Part shown: positions 39,301 through 51,300 of the stretch, one piece after another
Numbering within the stretch: the first letter of the stretch is position 1
Layout: each line of letters begins with the position of its first letter
Assembly: GCF_963678635.1 (NCBI RefSeq)
Contig: NC_087070.1
Coordinates: 31,099,704 to 31,163,703 of the forward strand
Direction of reading: 5' to 3'
DNA from: Symsagittifera roscoffensis
Taxonomy: Eukaryota > Xenacoelomorpha > Acoela > Convolutidae
Length of the DNA: 64,000 nucleotides
Translations under genes and position numbers: made by a program
The notes under the pieces: model-generated
What the model saw: only the letters and a program-made list of their open reading frames with translations
What the model was told of the DNA's origin: nothing
Database searches by the model: none

Positions 39301-42300
39301 TGATTGTTCGACATACTTACACTATTTACAATTTAAGATCCGGAGAATTAATAATTAAGCTACAATTAAGAACTATAAAATAAAGAAAAGCAGAATTTGA
39401 TAAAGAAATTTTGTTGAATCAATGTTCGAGAAATCCGAAGGAATACATTTAGAATTACTAAGTCCAGTTCTGTAGTGTTTTAGATTGCAAATTGGAACAG
39501 TTGAAATAATGAATTTGAGAACTGAGATGATCACATAATTAACGTAATTTTGCGTAATTGGAATTTTCCAAATTTGAACAAATAGCCTTACATATCGATT
39601 TTCCGTTATCCAATGGATTCAAAGCTTTTCAGATTTTTTTGAGAGTAGCAACTACAAATTCTTTGTCGTAATGAGATGGGGAAATTGCTTTTCCTGAGGG
39701 GGATCTTGAAATTAGATCAGTAAAACCCATGTCTTTCCCTGCTAAGTGTTTTATTGTGAAATTAAACGGTAAAAGACGATCAACCCATCTTGTTAAAAGA
39801 CTATGATAAGTTTTATTTGCGTGAATTGGTGAGAATGCTGAAAAGTGGGTTTTAGGGTCAGTAATAATTTCAAATTCTGAGCCGCAAAGATAATTCTTAT
39901 ATTGTTCTACCGCCCAAACAATTCCCAGCAATTCCAATTCATTTGTGGAATATTTGGATTCATGTGGATTTTAAAATCTTGAGGCGAAAAAGACTGTTTT
40001 CCAGTCATTTCTATGGAGTTGTTCGAGGGAGGCACCAAGTCCATTATGAGAGGCGTCAGTTTTTAATCTCGTAATAAGTTTGACGTCAAAGTGTGTGTTT
40101 TCGGTAAGGCTGACTATTTCTAATTTGATTCTCTCGAATGCCTTTGTGTGATCTTCGTTCCATAAAAAAATTGATTTCTTGTTTAGTAGAGATTTTAATA
40201 GACTTCCGAGGGATGCTAGATTTGGCACAAATTTGATATATTGGTTTGTTGACCCGGAGAATGATCTTAATTCCTTTAAATTTTTTGGAATTGGGATATC
40301 TTTGATAGCCTTGGTTTTGTCAATTTTAGGGTCGATCCCTGATTTAGATATTTTAAAGCCGAGCCACTCTATTTCTTTTTGAAAGAATTTACAATTTGGC
40401 CATTTGACTGCGAAATTGTAATTATCTAAAAACGAAAAAATTTTATGAACATTGTTCTTGTGTTCAGTAAAACTTCCTTTGGAAGCAACTAAAATATCGT
40501 CCAGGTAACAATTTGTAAATGGAGTTTTTCCAATTGTTGAGTCCATGACTCTTTGAAAGTCATTTGGTATATCGCCGAGTCCATAAAAACCAGTTAAAAA
40601 TTGGTAAGTAACGGTTATGTCTCCGCCTACCAAGCTAAAGTTGCATTGACTGCTGGTAAAGTTATCTAAAAAAGTTGGCTGTATGCGTTCTTTAAGTCCA
40701 AATTGGTAAACGAAACTTCTACAACTGAATCGTTTGAAACTTGCGAGGCCACGTTATCGACTAATTTGTGAATAATGGGCATCTGATATTTGTTCTTGTA
40801 AAATTGTTTGTGAATGAATTTCGAATCTAGAGCTAATTTGATCAGTTTATCCTTTTTGCAGGTGGTAACTAATAAATCTATCCTCGTTGCAATTTTCCAA
40901 TTTTTTGATATGTTCTTCGGATTTGAGTCGGCTTAGTTCTGTCTTTACTGAATCAAGTAAATGTAGGGGAACGCGTCTGCCCTTTAGTTGTATTGGTTTT
41001 AAAGGTTCGTGGAAATGTGTTATTTTTGTTTGGTTTTTAATTTTTCCAATCCGAAGGAATAATTGTTTAAAAGTCTTGGATATAATATCTATTTCTTTCT
41101 CTTTGTCAGGGAAAAAAGTTAGATTAATGGACTTACAGGTTCTCTTGTTAAAGTAGTGTGGGAAGTGCTTCTGAGATACTTCGATTCCCATTTTCGGTAA
41201 TTTGTCGTTTCCAAGGATATTCCTCTCGTGTCCTTCTGTCAAAAAAAGGCATTCTCTATGAGACCATCTCTATGAGACCGTTCAAAAATATGGTAGGATT
41301 AACTTTCCAGTGATGTTATTCGCGTTATCTGTGAACCCACAGTAAAGCTCTTTCGTCGACTGATCCACCGGATATATTTTCAAGTAGAGGTCTCGTAGCT
41401 TCAATTCGTGAAGGAGATTCCGTTTGAGGAAGCTCACTGGGCTGGCTGAATCAACTTGGCTATTGAGGAATACTTGGTTTTCTTTTCCTAGTCAGTCTGA
41501 TGTTTAGTAATTTATTTAATTCTTTTCCTTGGTTATCGTAAATAAATGTCACATTTAATACAGAGTAATCATCCTTATCGCTCTGTCCGCATTCTGACCA
41601 TGCATTGATAACTCCACAACGTTCTCTATTTACACGGTCGTTATTTACATCCAGTTGTTCCGAGGAATAATTACAATCTGTATCATGTAAAATTTGGCTA
41701 TCTACAAAATTTACAGTTTTACGACGTGATTTTTATAGTCTGGTGAAATGTAGGCGGTTTTTACAGGATGTACAAGTTGTGTCTTTTAAAAAATGTTCCG
41801 CCGCATTTCATGCAAGTTGCTCCGTTCGATGCTTAAAGTTGGTTCCCTTTTTACATTAAAATGATTGAAGGGTTTGGTTAAAAAGATCCGTTGGATTTAA
41901 AATTACTCTTCATTTTCATGTGGTTCGTTATTCCTTTTTCGTCAAGGAGAGCCACGTTTAGTGCCTCTAGAGGTGGTAGAGTTTCTGTAAGGAGTTTGCG
42001 TTGAATGTCCGAGCTCTTCAAATTATTAATAAAAATAACTCGTATCATTTTGTCTTCTCCTACGGTTATATTACATTTCTTTGCCATTTCTGCGGGGTTC
42101 CCAAAAATTGCTCCAACGATTCTCTATCTCTCTGTTTTCTGTTCAATTGCTTGTGTCTTTCAAACGTAACGTTGGTTTTCCTCACGAATGCTACTGACAG
42201 ATTTTCCCAGAACTCCTTGAAAGAAATTTGGAGGATTTTGACTCGCGTAATTTTTTGGCCGAAGATTTTCTTTCCTTCGTTTCCGAGGGCTGAATAAAGG

Positions 42301-45300
42301 ATAGATCGGAGTTTTTTGTCAGCTTGTTCAAATCTCATGCCATTGAATTTTTTTGTTTCCGTCTTCATCGAAGCTGTCTCTTCATCGTCATATCTCTTTT
42401 GTTCACGGATACTCTTTTCCAGACGGGTCAGTTTTTGGGTTTCCGTTTCGCCCTCCGGTGGATTTTCCAATAAAAGCGGGTGTGGGTGGTATTGTTCTAT
42501 CGGGTTTAGAAGGTGGTCTTTGTCGATGCTTTTTTTGCCATTGCTGCCAGTTGGAACAGATCGCTCCTCTCCTCCCAGGGAATTGGTGGGTCCACCGTAT
42601 GGTTTTGCCAAAATGAAGGTATATCTTTCACGTTTGATTCGTTACTGTTTGACTGCGCCATGATAAATGTTCCTTTGTTACAGCTAATTCTACTTATGTA
42701 CAGATGAAAATGTAGATTGAAATTGAATTAATCTCAAAGTTAAAACATTAAAAAGTGAAAGAGCATTCTCTCGGCCGGAGAGAATGAGCGTATCAAGGTC
42801 ATAACTAAGTAACAGTTATGATGACTAACAAATTAATTATAAAAAACGAATAAGATAATGCAATTCACATCAAGCTTCGCAAGAGATTCATTTTCCCCCG
42901 CTTTTTAAATATGCAAACATAAAATTTTTAATGTTGAGCTTTTGTGAAAAACAGAAGAATGTAGGAGTTTAAGTTTTTAAAGAATGAGTGAACGTCCAAT
43001 TTCTCATAAGTTTGTATCATTTATCTAGTTTTCTGGTCATTTATCGTTTCGACATGATATTTTAAAGAGGTTTAATTCAAGGTTTAGTAGTGATGCAGAC
43101 TCATAGAGCAAATAGGTTTTTTCAAAAAGTAACCCCATAAGAGTAACTATAAAGAAGTAATAATTATTTAAAATTTTAGCGATCTGGCTTTTTTTGACGC
43201 CCTAAAACGCTTGTGAGTCGTAGATCTTTCTTACTGCAAGAAAATAAATGATGTACAGTTAAGGAAAAAATATTTTTTAAACTATCTCTCTCCGCCAAAA
43301 AACCCAGCTGTAAACAATTTTAAGTCAAAATGAATGAAGTGAAGAATATTATTTAGATCTCGTTATATTTTTCAGGTAGAACTCTATAAACTTGTTCACA
43401 CTCAATTGTTTTTCGGGCTTTACTTTTGATTTTTTTTTAAATTTCGAAATTGAGAAAATTTAAGATGATGTATAATTTTTTCGATCACGGAAAATTAATT
43501 AAAATACATCAATAACGTTTTTCGGTTTTCTAGAGTTCATCGACATTTTTCCAACTGTCTGCAGGGCCATGCTGTATTGCTTACAGCAGGCTAAAAATGA
43601 AAACGACTTATTTTTACCACGCACAACCCAGTTGGTGTGATGAATGCCTTAAGCTTCGATTGCTCTGATAAAAGAAAAAAAGTTTTCGCTTCGTTTCAAA
43701 AACGAATACAAACAGAGCAGCTAAAAGAAGCGAAACTGGTTGATTTGTTCATAGGCACTGAGGTGTTTCCTACTGTGGTTCGTGGCATGGCAGTGGGGGC
43801 TTGTACTCTCATCGGGGACTTCGGATCAGTCATGGCGCCCTCCATCTTCTTCCTCGTTAGTCTAATCTACTCAATCAAACTACAATGCCTTCCTCCGAAT
43901 TTCCCAAACCACGATATTCATCACGTGTTTTTTCATCTAAGTTGCTAAAATTTTCGATAAAGTAGTCTAATTGTTACCCGTAGATTCCTAATTTAGACAA
44001 ACTTTGTGAAGGCACAAGAACCGAATGAAAGCCATATTTAGTGTTGAGACTGCAAAAGATTAACTAATGCTATGTTGAACTAAATAAATTCAATGGACTG
44101 AATGACTTAATTAAAAACAGCAATAAAGTAAAATCAACTGACTTCTATCTGTAACGCACGAACAATTTACAAGTTTTGTCACCTCTTTGTAAGGTTTCAG
44201 TCACTTACTAAGAAAATTAGCTCTCCCAGATTTGAACCATTCATCATTTAGGATTAAATCAATCATTGAAAATGTCCGATTTACCGTTGATGACGTTCTT
44301 GTCGCGGGTGAATCAGGCATGTTTGATCATTTAAGCGCAAATCGTGGAGTTATTCTTTGTGTTTGGATATCAACTGTTCACACTTGTTCAGGAGCAGATC
44401 TACTCGCCTCTGCCGTACCTGATAGTGGGTGTGGCCTCAGCGCTGGGTGGGTCAAGTGTGATCTTCATCGCAGAGACATGGCACAGACCCCTACCAGTCA
44501 CCATTCAGGACACAGAGACACTCCACAAACGACCTCCACTCACGCCGGTATGTAAGAGCTACTGTCACTAAGCCACTGACAAAGTCACACCTCCCTAAAA
44601 GTCAAACCTCCCGAGGTAAGTCACACCTCCCTAAACCAATCGAGAGGTCGCTGATTCGAGACTCACGAGGAACCTCTGTGACCCATAGAAATACGGAGAC
44701 AGCATTTTAATTGTATAATACAATACAAACCAACTGCCTGAAAAACTTATAAGAGTTGCAATCAAACACCAAAAACCAGTTCCTCGAAAAGTTCTGCAAA
44801 AAGGCATCAGAAAACCATTTATGAAAATAAACATGAAAATTAAATTCTATAAATTATTCACAAGAAAAGTTTTTTTAACTAACCGCTTAACGGCATTCAT
44901 CATAAAAATTTTTAAAAAAAATTGCCAAATGACAAAAACAAAACTTGGCTTTTCACAAAAATTTATCGAAAAAATGCAAATCAGATCAAATCAATTTGCC
45001 TCTAATTGCGATCATAGATTTCTGACAATCAAAAACTTAAATCAGATGAACTTGATTCAAAGCAAACTCGAACAACTCAGAATAGTTTTTGGTACAAGAA
45101 ACGGCATGAAACAGGGCCAATTCAGTGATTTTTATTAGCATTGTAGCAGCTTAATTTAAAGGCATAAAATTATTTTCACGATATTTTGATAGAAATAGCC
45201 AGCACAAATTTGAACATAGAGCTCGGCTGAAAGGAGCTTACACTTACGAGTTTGCTTCGGGATAGCTACCTGAAATTGAAATGAAAATTCCCAAAATGCA

Positions 45301-48300
45301 TAGGCTTCTTGTACTAAATAACCTGAATGAAAATCTTTGTACCAAAAGAAAAGTCTCGAAGCTGAAATGGTTGCGTTGAGATATGATGGTAGCTATCTAT
45401 GACAAAAACTAGAGTCACTACATGAAAGAAGCATTGAATATGCCACCCACAGTGATGGCAAAAATTCAAAAAACAATTAAAACTCCGACTTCTTTCCAAA
45501 AACTTTTTCAAAACTATAGCAGTTTGTTAAATTAACATGTCAGCAGATAACAATTTTTTTAAATACGTTTTCAGCAACCCTTGGCCATTTTCAGATTTTC
45601 TTTGAAGTACTTCAAGGCTCAGACCCTACGCCATAGTTTCTTTCTTCTCATCCTTTCCTGGGGGGTCGGAAAAATAAATTCTACCAAAAGTAATTCGGCA
45701 AACGGTATTGAGCAAACGGGATCCCTTTCTCGAAAAAAAAACATTCAAAAACATTGCGCAAAAACCAATTAGTAAGAATTAAGTAGATCGAATCAACAAA
45801 AATTCAAACTTCCCAACAATTTTTTTTCCTGAAAATTTTGATCTTTTTTGTGCAATTTATGAAACATCTTCAAAATATTTGAAAACGTCTTAGAAATAAA
45901 ATATAACGTATAGTAAAACCTGATAACTATCGGCGACTTGTCACTGCTAAACTTCCCAAACTAAGTTAGTCTGAGAATCAAAAATGATCTATTCGCAATC
46001 GATATTGAGAGAACCTATTTGAAAAATCTTTTTGGAATCAAAATCACAACTTAGAGGGCTGTTATATTATTAATATGATACCACTCTCCGTTTTCTTTAA
46101 TGTTTTTGAGCTAATTAAAACTGCGCGAAAAAACTTATGTAAACCGAACTAACTCCCATCCCTAGGTGACTGGTGAAAAAAAATCTATCGCTTTCCATGA
46201 TTTGTTGAATGTTACGTTTTGACTTACGGTTACCCAATTTGTTAAATACAAACAAATCAACACAGTTTACAGCTTGAGGATGCTTCTTACGTAAGCGAAT
46301 GTCTTTAAACTAAAAACGAAACGCCAGTTCTCAAAAGGTTCGAACAACGTTTGTCATATGGAAATTGGTTGCTTAGGCTTAAATTTGATTTTATTAAGAA
46401 ATAAAACTAGTTTCAAGACCTTTCACCGTTTTCTTGGCAAAATTTTTCTTTTTTTATTCAGCAGACAAACTATGGGTCAACAATTTTTGGAAAGGAATAT
46501 TTCCAGTTAAAAAACAGTTCCTGGCCAGATTCAAACCCACGACCTTTGCCGTTCCAGGCACACTTTTCACCTCCAGGCCAAGTACCGAACACGCATAAAG
46601 TTTGAATTCACTTTGAACCAAGGTACAAGTGATTCTTTTCAACAAGTTGTAACACCGAAAAAGTCTATTTTCCGATTTGATAACGCTTTCTAATTGCAAG
46701 CGTAGTAAATCAAGGTCAAATCTTACGAATAGCCGTACAAACCATGCCTTTTACCATTAGAAACGATTGCAGCGTTACTGAAGATTTGCAAAAACACTTG
46801 CTTTAAACAAAAAAATGAGCAAACGCTGGTTGACAGGTTGATATGATTTTTCATGCGTGGAACACTTGTTTTATTCATAGAATTGCGACGATACATTTGG
46901 ACTAAAACTTTCATTCCATTAAAAAAAAAGAATTTTTATCAAAGATTTTGTTCTTGGAGTTATGAGCCCTAAAACTCTACATACCGCAGGCAATTCAAAA
47001 TAAACTCATAGAAGCGGAAGCAACGTACATGCATTGTACTTAAATCACAAGCTGCATTTGCACATCTGAGACATGATGAAAAATGATTTTTTCTTAAAAC
47101 AAAATACTCTACGGGTACGATCAACTAGTGTACTTAACGTAGCCACAAGTATAAGCCGCAGAAGCGAAAATGTACTTAGCATGCACAAGCGACAAGAATG
47201 GCAAAAGAAAGCTTCAAAACGCAAAAAAAATTCGCGAAGAAAATATGCGTACCTATGTTAGCTACATGATGCAATCCACCTCCAGAACTGTCTTTTAGAA
47301 AGCAAGTCACCTTGCTGACTTAGGTAATTTTTACACACTCTGATGGTAAGCTAGGAAGGAATGGGTTTTAATCAGTGGCTCGCGCAGAAGCTTTTCTAGA
47401 AAAAAAGGGTTCCGAATTTTTTTGTTGACGTTTTTTTTAGGTCGACCAAGTTGATTTCCTCAGCAAAAATATTATAAGGACCCCATTTGTCTAAAATGTT
47501 CCGAGTGGCCGTACAAACCATGCCTTTTACCCTTAGAAACGATTGCCTCGTTACTGATGATTTGCAAAAACACTTGCTTTAAACAAAAAAATGAGCAAAC
47601 GCTGGTTGACAGGTTGATATGATTTTTCATGCGTGGAACACTTGTTTTATTCATAGAATTGCGACGATACATTTGGACTAAAACTTTCATTCCATTAAAA
47701 AAAAAAGAATTTTTATCAAAGATTTTGTTCTTGGAGTTATGAGGCCTAAAACTCTACATACCGCAGGCAATTCAAAATAAACTCATAGAAGCGGAAGCAA
47801 CGTACATGCATTGTACTTAAATCACAAGCTGCATTTGCACATCTGAGACATGATGAAAAATGATTTTTTCTTAAAACAAAATACTCTACCGGTACGATCA
47901 ACTAGTGTACTTAACGTAGCCACAAGTCTAAGCCGCAGAAGCGAAAATGTACTTAGCATGCACAAGCGACAAGAATGGCAAAAGAAAGCTTCAAAACGCA
48001 AAAAAAAATCGCGAAGAAAATATGCGTACGTATGTTAGCTACATGATGCAATCCACCTCCAGAACTGCCTTTTAGAAAGCAAGTCACCTTGCTGACTTAG
48101 GTAATTTTTACACACTCTGATGGTAAGCTAGGAAGGAATGGGATTTAATCAGTGGCTCGCGCAGAAGCTTTTCTAGAAAGAAGGGGTTCCGAATTTTTTT
48201 TGACGTTTTTTTAGGTCGACCAAGTTGATTTCCTCAGCAAAAATTTTATAAGGACCCCATTTGTCTAAAATGTTCCGAATAGCCGTACAAACCATGCCTT

Positions 48301-51300
48301 TTACCCTTAGAAACGATTGCCTCGTTACTGATGATTTGCAAAAACACTTGCTTTAAACAAAAAAATGAGCAAACGCTGGTTGACAGGTTGATATCATTTT
48401 TCATGCGTGGAACACTTGTTTTATTCATAGAATTGCGACGATACATTTGGACTAAAACTTTCATTCCATTAAAAAAAAAGAATTTTTATCAAAGATTTTG
48501 TTCTTGGAGTTATGAGGCCTAAAACTCTACATACCGCAGGCAATTCAAAATAAACTCATAGAAGCGGAAGCAACGTACATGCATTGTACTTAAATCACAA
48601 GCTGCATTTGCACATCTGAGACATGATGAAAAATGATTTTGTCTTAAAACAAAATACTCTACCGGTACGATCAACTAGTGTACTTAACGTAGCCACAAGT
48701 CTAAGCCGCAGAAGCGAAAATGTACTTAGCATGCACAAGCGACAAGAATGGCAAAAGAAAGCTTCAAAACGCAAAAAAAAATCGCGAAGAAAATATGCGT
48801 ACGTATGTTAGCTACATGATGCAATCTACCTCCAGAACTGCCTTTTAGAAAGCAAGTCACCTTGCTGACTTAGGTAATTTTTACACACTCTGATGGTAAG
48901 ATAGGAAGGAATGGGTTTTAATTAGTGGCTCGCGCAGAAGCTTTTCTAGAAAGAAGGGGTTCCGAATTTTTTTTGACGTTTTTTAGGTCGACCAAGTTGA
49001 TTTCCTTAGCAAAAATTTTATAAGGACCCCGTTTGCCTATAATGTTCCGAATAGCCGTACAAACCATGCCTTTTACCATTAGAAACGATTGCCTCGTTAA
49101 TGATGATTTGCAAAAACACTTGCTTTAAACAAAAAAATGAGCAAACGCTGGTTGACAGGTTGATATGATTTTTCATGCGTTGAACACTTGTTTTATTCAG
49201 AGAATTGCGACGATACATTTGGACTAAAACTTTCATTCCATTAAAAAAAAGAATTGTATCAAAGATTTTGTTCTTGGAGTTATGAGGCCTAAAACTCTAC
49301 ATACCGCAGGCAATTCAAAATAAACTCATAGAAGCGGAAGCAACGTACATGCATTGTACTTAAATCACAAGCTGCATTTGCACATCTGAGACATGATGAA
49401 AAATGATTTTTTCTTAAAACAAAATACTCTACCGGTACGATCAACTAGTGTACTTAACGTAGCCACAAGTCTAAGCCGCAGAAGCGAAAATGTACTTAGC
49501 ATGCACAAGCGACAAGAATGGCAAAAGAAAGCTTCAAAACGCAAAAAAAATTCGCGAAGAAAATATGCGTACGTATGTTAGCTACATGATGCAATCCACC
49601 TCCAGAACTGTCTTTTAGAAAGCAAGTCAACTTGCTGACTTAGGTAATTTTTACACACTCTGATGGTAAGCTAGGAAGGAATGGGTTTTAATCAGTGGCT
49701 CGCGCAGAAGCTTTTCTAGAAAAAAAGGGTTCCGAATTTTTTTGTTGACGTTTTTTTTAGGTCGACCAAGTTGATTTCCTCAGCAAAAATATTATAAGGA
49801 CCCCATTTGTCTAAAATGTTCCGAATAGCCGTACAAACCATGCCTTTTACCATTAGAAACGATTGCAGCGTTACTGATGATTTGCAAAAACACTTGTTTT
49901 AAACAAAAAAATGAGCAAACGCTGGTTGACAGGTTGATATGATTTTTCATGCGTGGAACACTTGTTTTATTCCGAGAATTGCGACGATACATTTGGACTA
50001 AGACTTTCATTCCATTAAAAACAAGAATTGTATCAAAGATTTTGTTCTTGGAGTTATGAGGCCTAAAACTCTACATACCGCAGGCAATTCAAAATAAACT
50101 CATAGAAGCGGAAGCAACGTACATGAATTGTACTTAAATCACAAGCTGCATTTGCACATCTGAGACATGATGAAAAATGATTTTTTCTTAAAACAAAATA
50201 CTCTACGGGTACGATCAACTAGTGTACTTAACGTAGCCACAAGTCTAAGCCGCAGAAGCGAAAATGTACTTAGCATGCACAAGCGACAAGAATGGCAAAA
50301 GAAAGCTTCAAAACGCAAAAAAAATTCGCGAAGAAAATATGCGTACGTATGTTAGCTACATGATGCAATCCACCTCCAGAACTGTCTTTTAGAAAGCAAG
50401 TCAACTTGCTGACTTAGGTAATTTTTACACACTCTGATGGTAAGATAGGAAGGAATGGGTTTTAATTAGTGGCTCGCGCAGAAGCTTTTCTAGAAAGAAG
50501 AGGTTCCGAATTTTTTTGTTGACGTTTTTTTTTAGGTCGACCAAGTTGATTTCCTCAGCAAAAATATTATAAGGACCCTATTTTGTCTAAAATGTTCCGG
50601 GCCAAAGGCAAATTTTTGAAAAAAAAAAACAATAAAAACGTTTTGATTACTTTAAAAAATAAACCACAAAACTGCATTTTTTCATCCCCCCCTGGCTTGT
50701 TACTGCATTTTAAAAAGTGAACTTGAAAAATAAGAAGTACAACTCACAATTTTCGTTTAAATTTATCAAAGCGACGATACATTTGGACTAAAACTTTCAT
50801 TCCATTAAAAAAAAAAGAATTTTATCAAAGATTTTGTTCTTGGAGTTATGAGGCCTAAAACTCTACATACCGCAGGCAATTCAAAACGTACCCACCTCAA
50901 CGTACCCCCAACCCACGACGTACCCTCCTCACGCACCCCCATCCCCCCACGTAACCCCCAACCACGACGTGCCCTCCACCTCTCTCTCTCTCTCTCTCTA
51001 GTTAGGGGACATCTAACTGTAGTACGGGTAAGCGATGGGGGGGGGGGGGGGCGTTGGTGTAGGATCTATAGGTAACTTTTTGTAATTTTTTCAATAATTC
51101 GATTGAAAATAGGAAAAAATGAAATTAAGCGAGAGAACAAAATAACTAACTTAAGTTTAACAAAATTATGAAAAAATGAAAACAACCCACAAAAAGATTT
51201 GAATAAATAGATTATAATCCATTATAATTGATTAAAATGGATTATTTTTCTTTTGATAATTTTTTTTGAAAATAATCGATTATATTGGGATTTTATTGCT

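Larger units (their letters stand above)
36221..42872 (-). mobile_element. Ty3/gypsy LTR retrotransposon, element 3 (degenerate)
   Basis: A 6652-bp element in intron 7, antisense to the gene and the same lineage as element 1. LTRs 36221-36433 and 42661-42872 differ at about 17 positions (~92%), so it is the oldest of the three. Flanking pentamers GGCTT (36216-36220) and AGCTT (42873-42877) match at 4 of 5. Domain order is gag, protease, RT, RNase H, integrase, tail. The integrase core is a single open frame, while the rest is broken. Confidence 0.94.

Noticed and set aside
44821-45138. 105-codon frame in intron 9 as a gene
   Set aside because: Composition is that of random AT-rich sequence (Lys, Asn, Phe, Ile) with no recognisable pattern.
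46726-50597. CRISPR-like array
   Set aside because: Units are ~774 bp tandem copies without unique spacers, in an animal intron.
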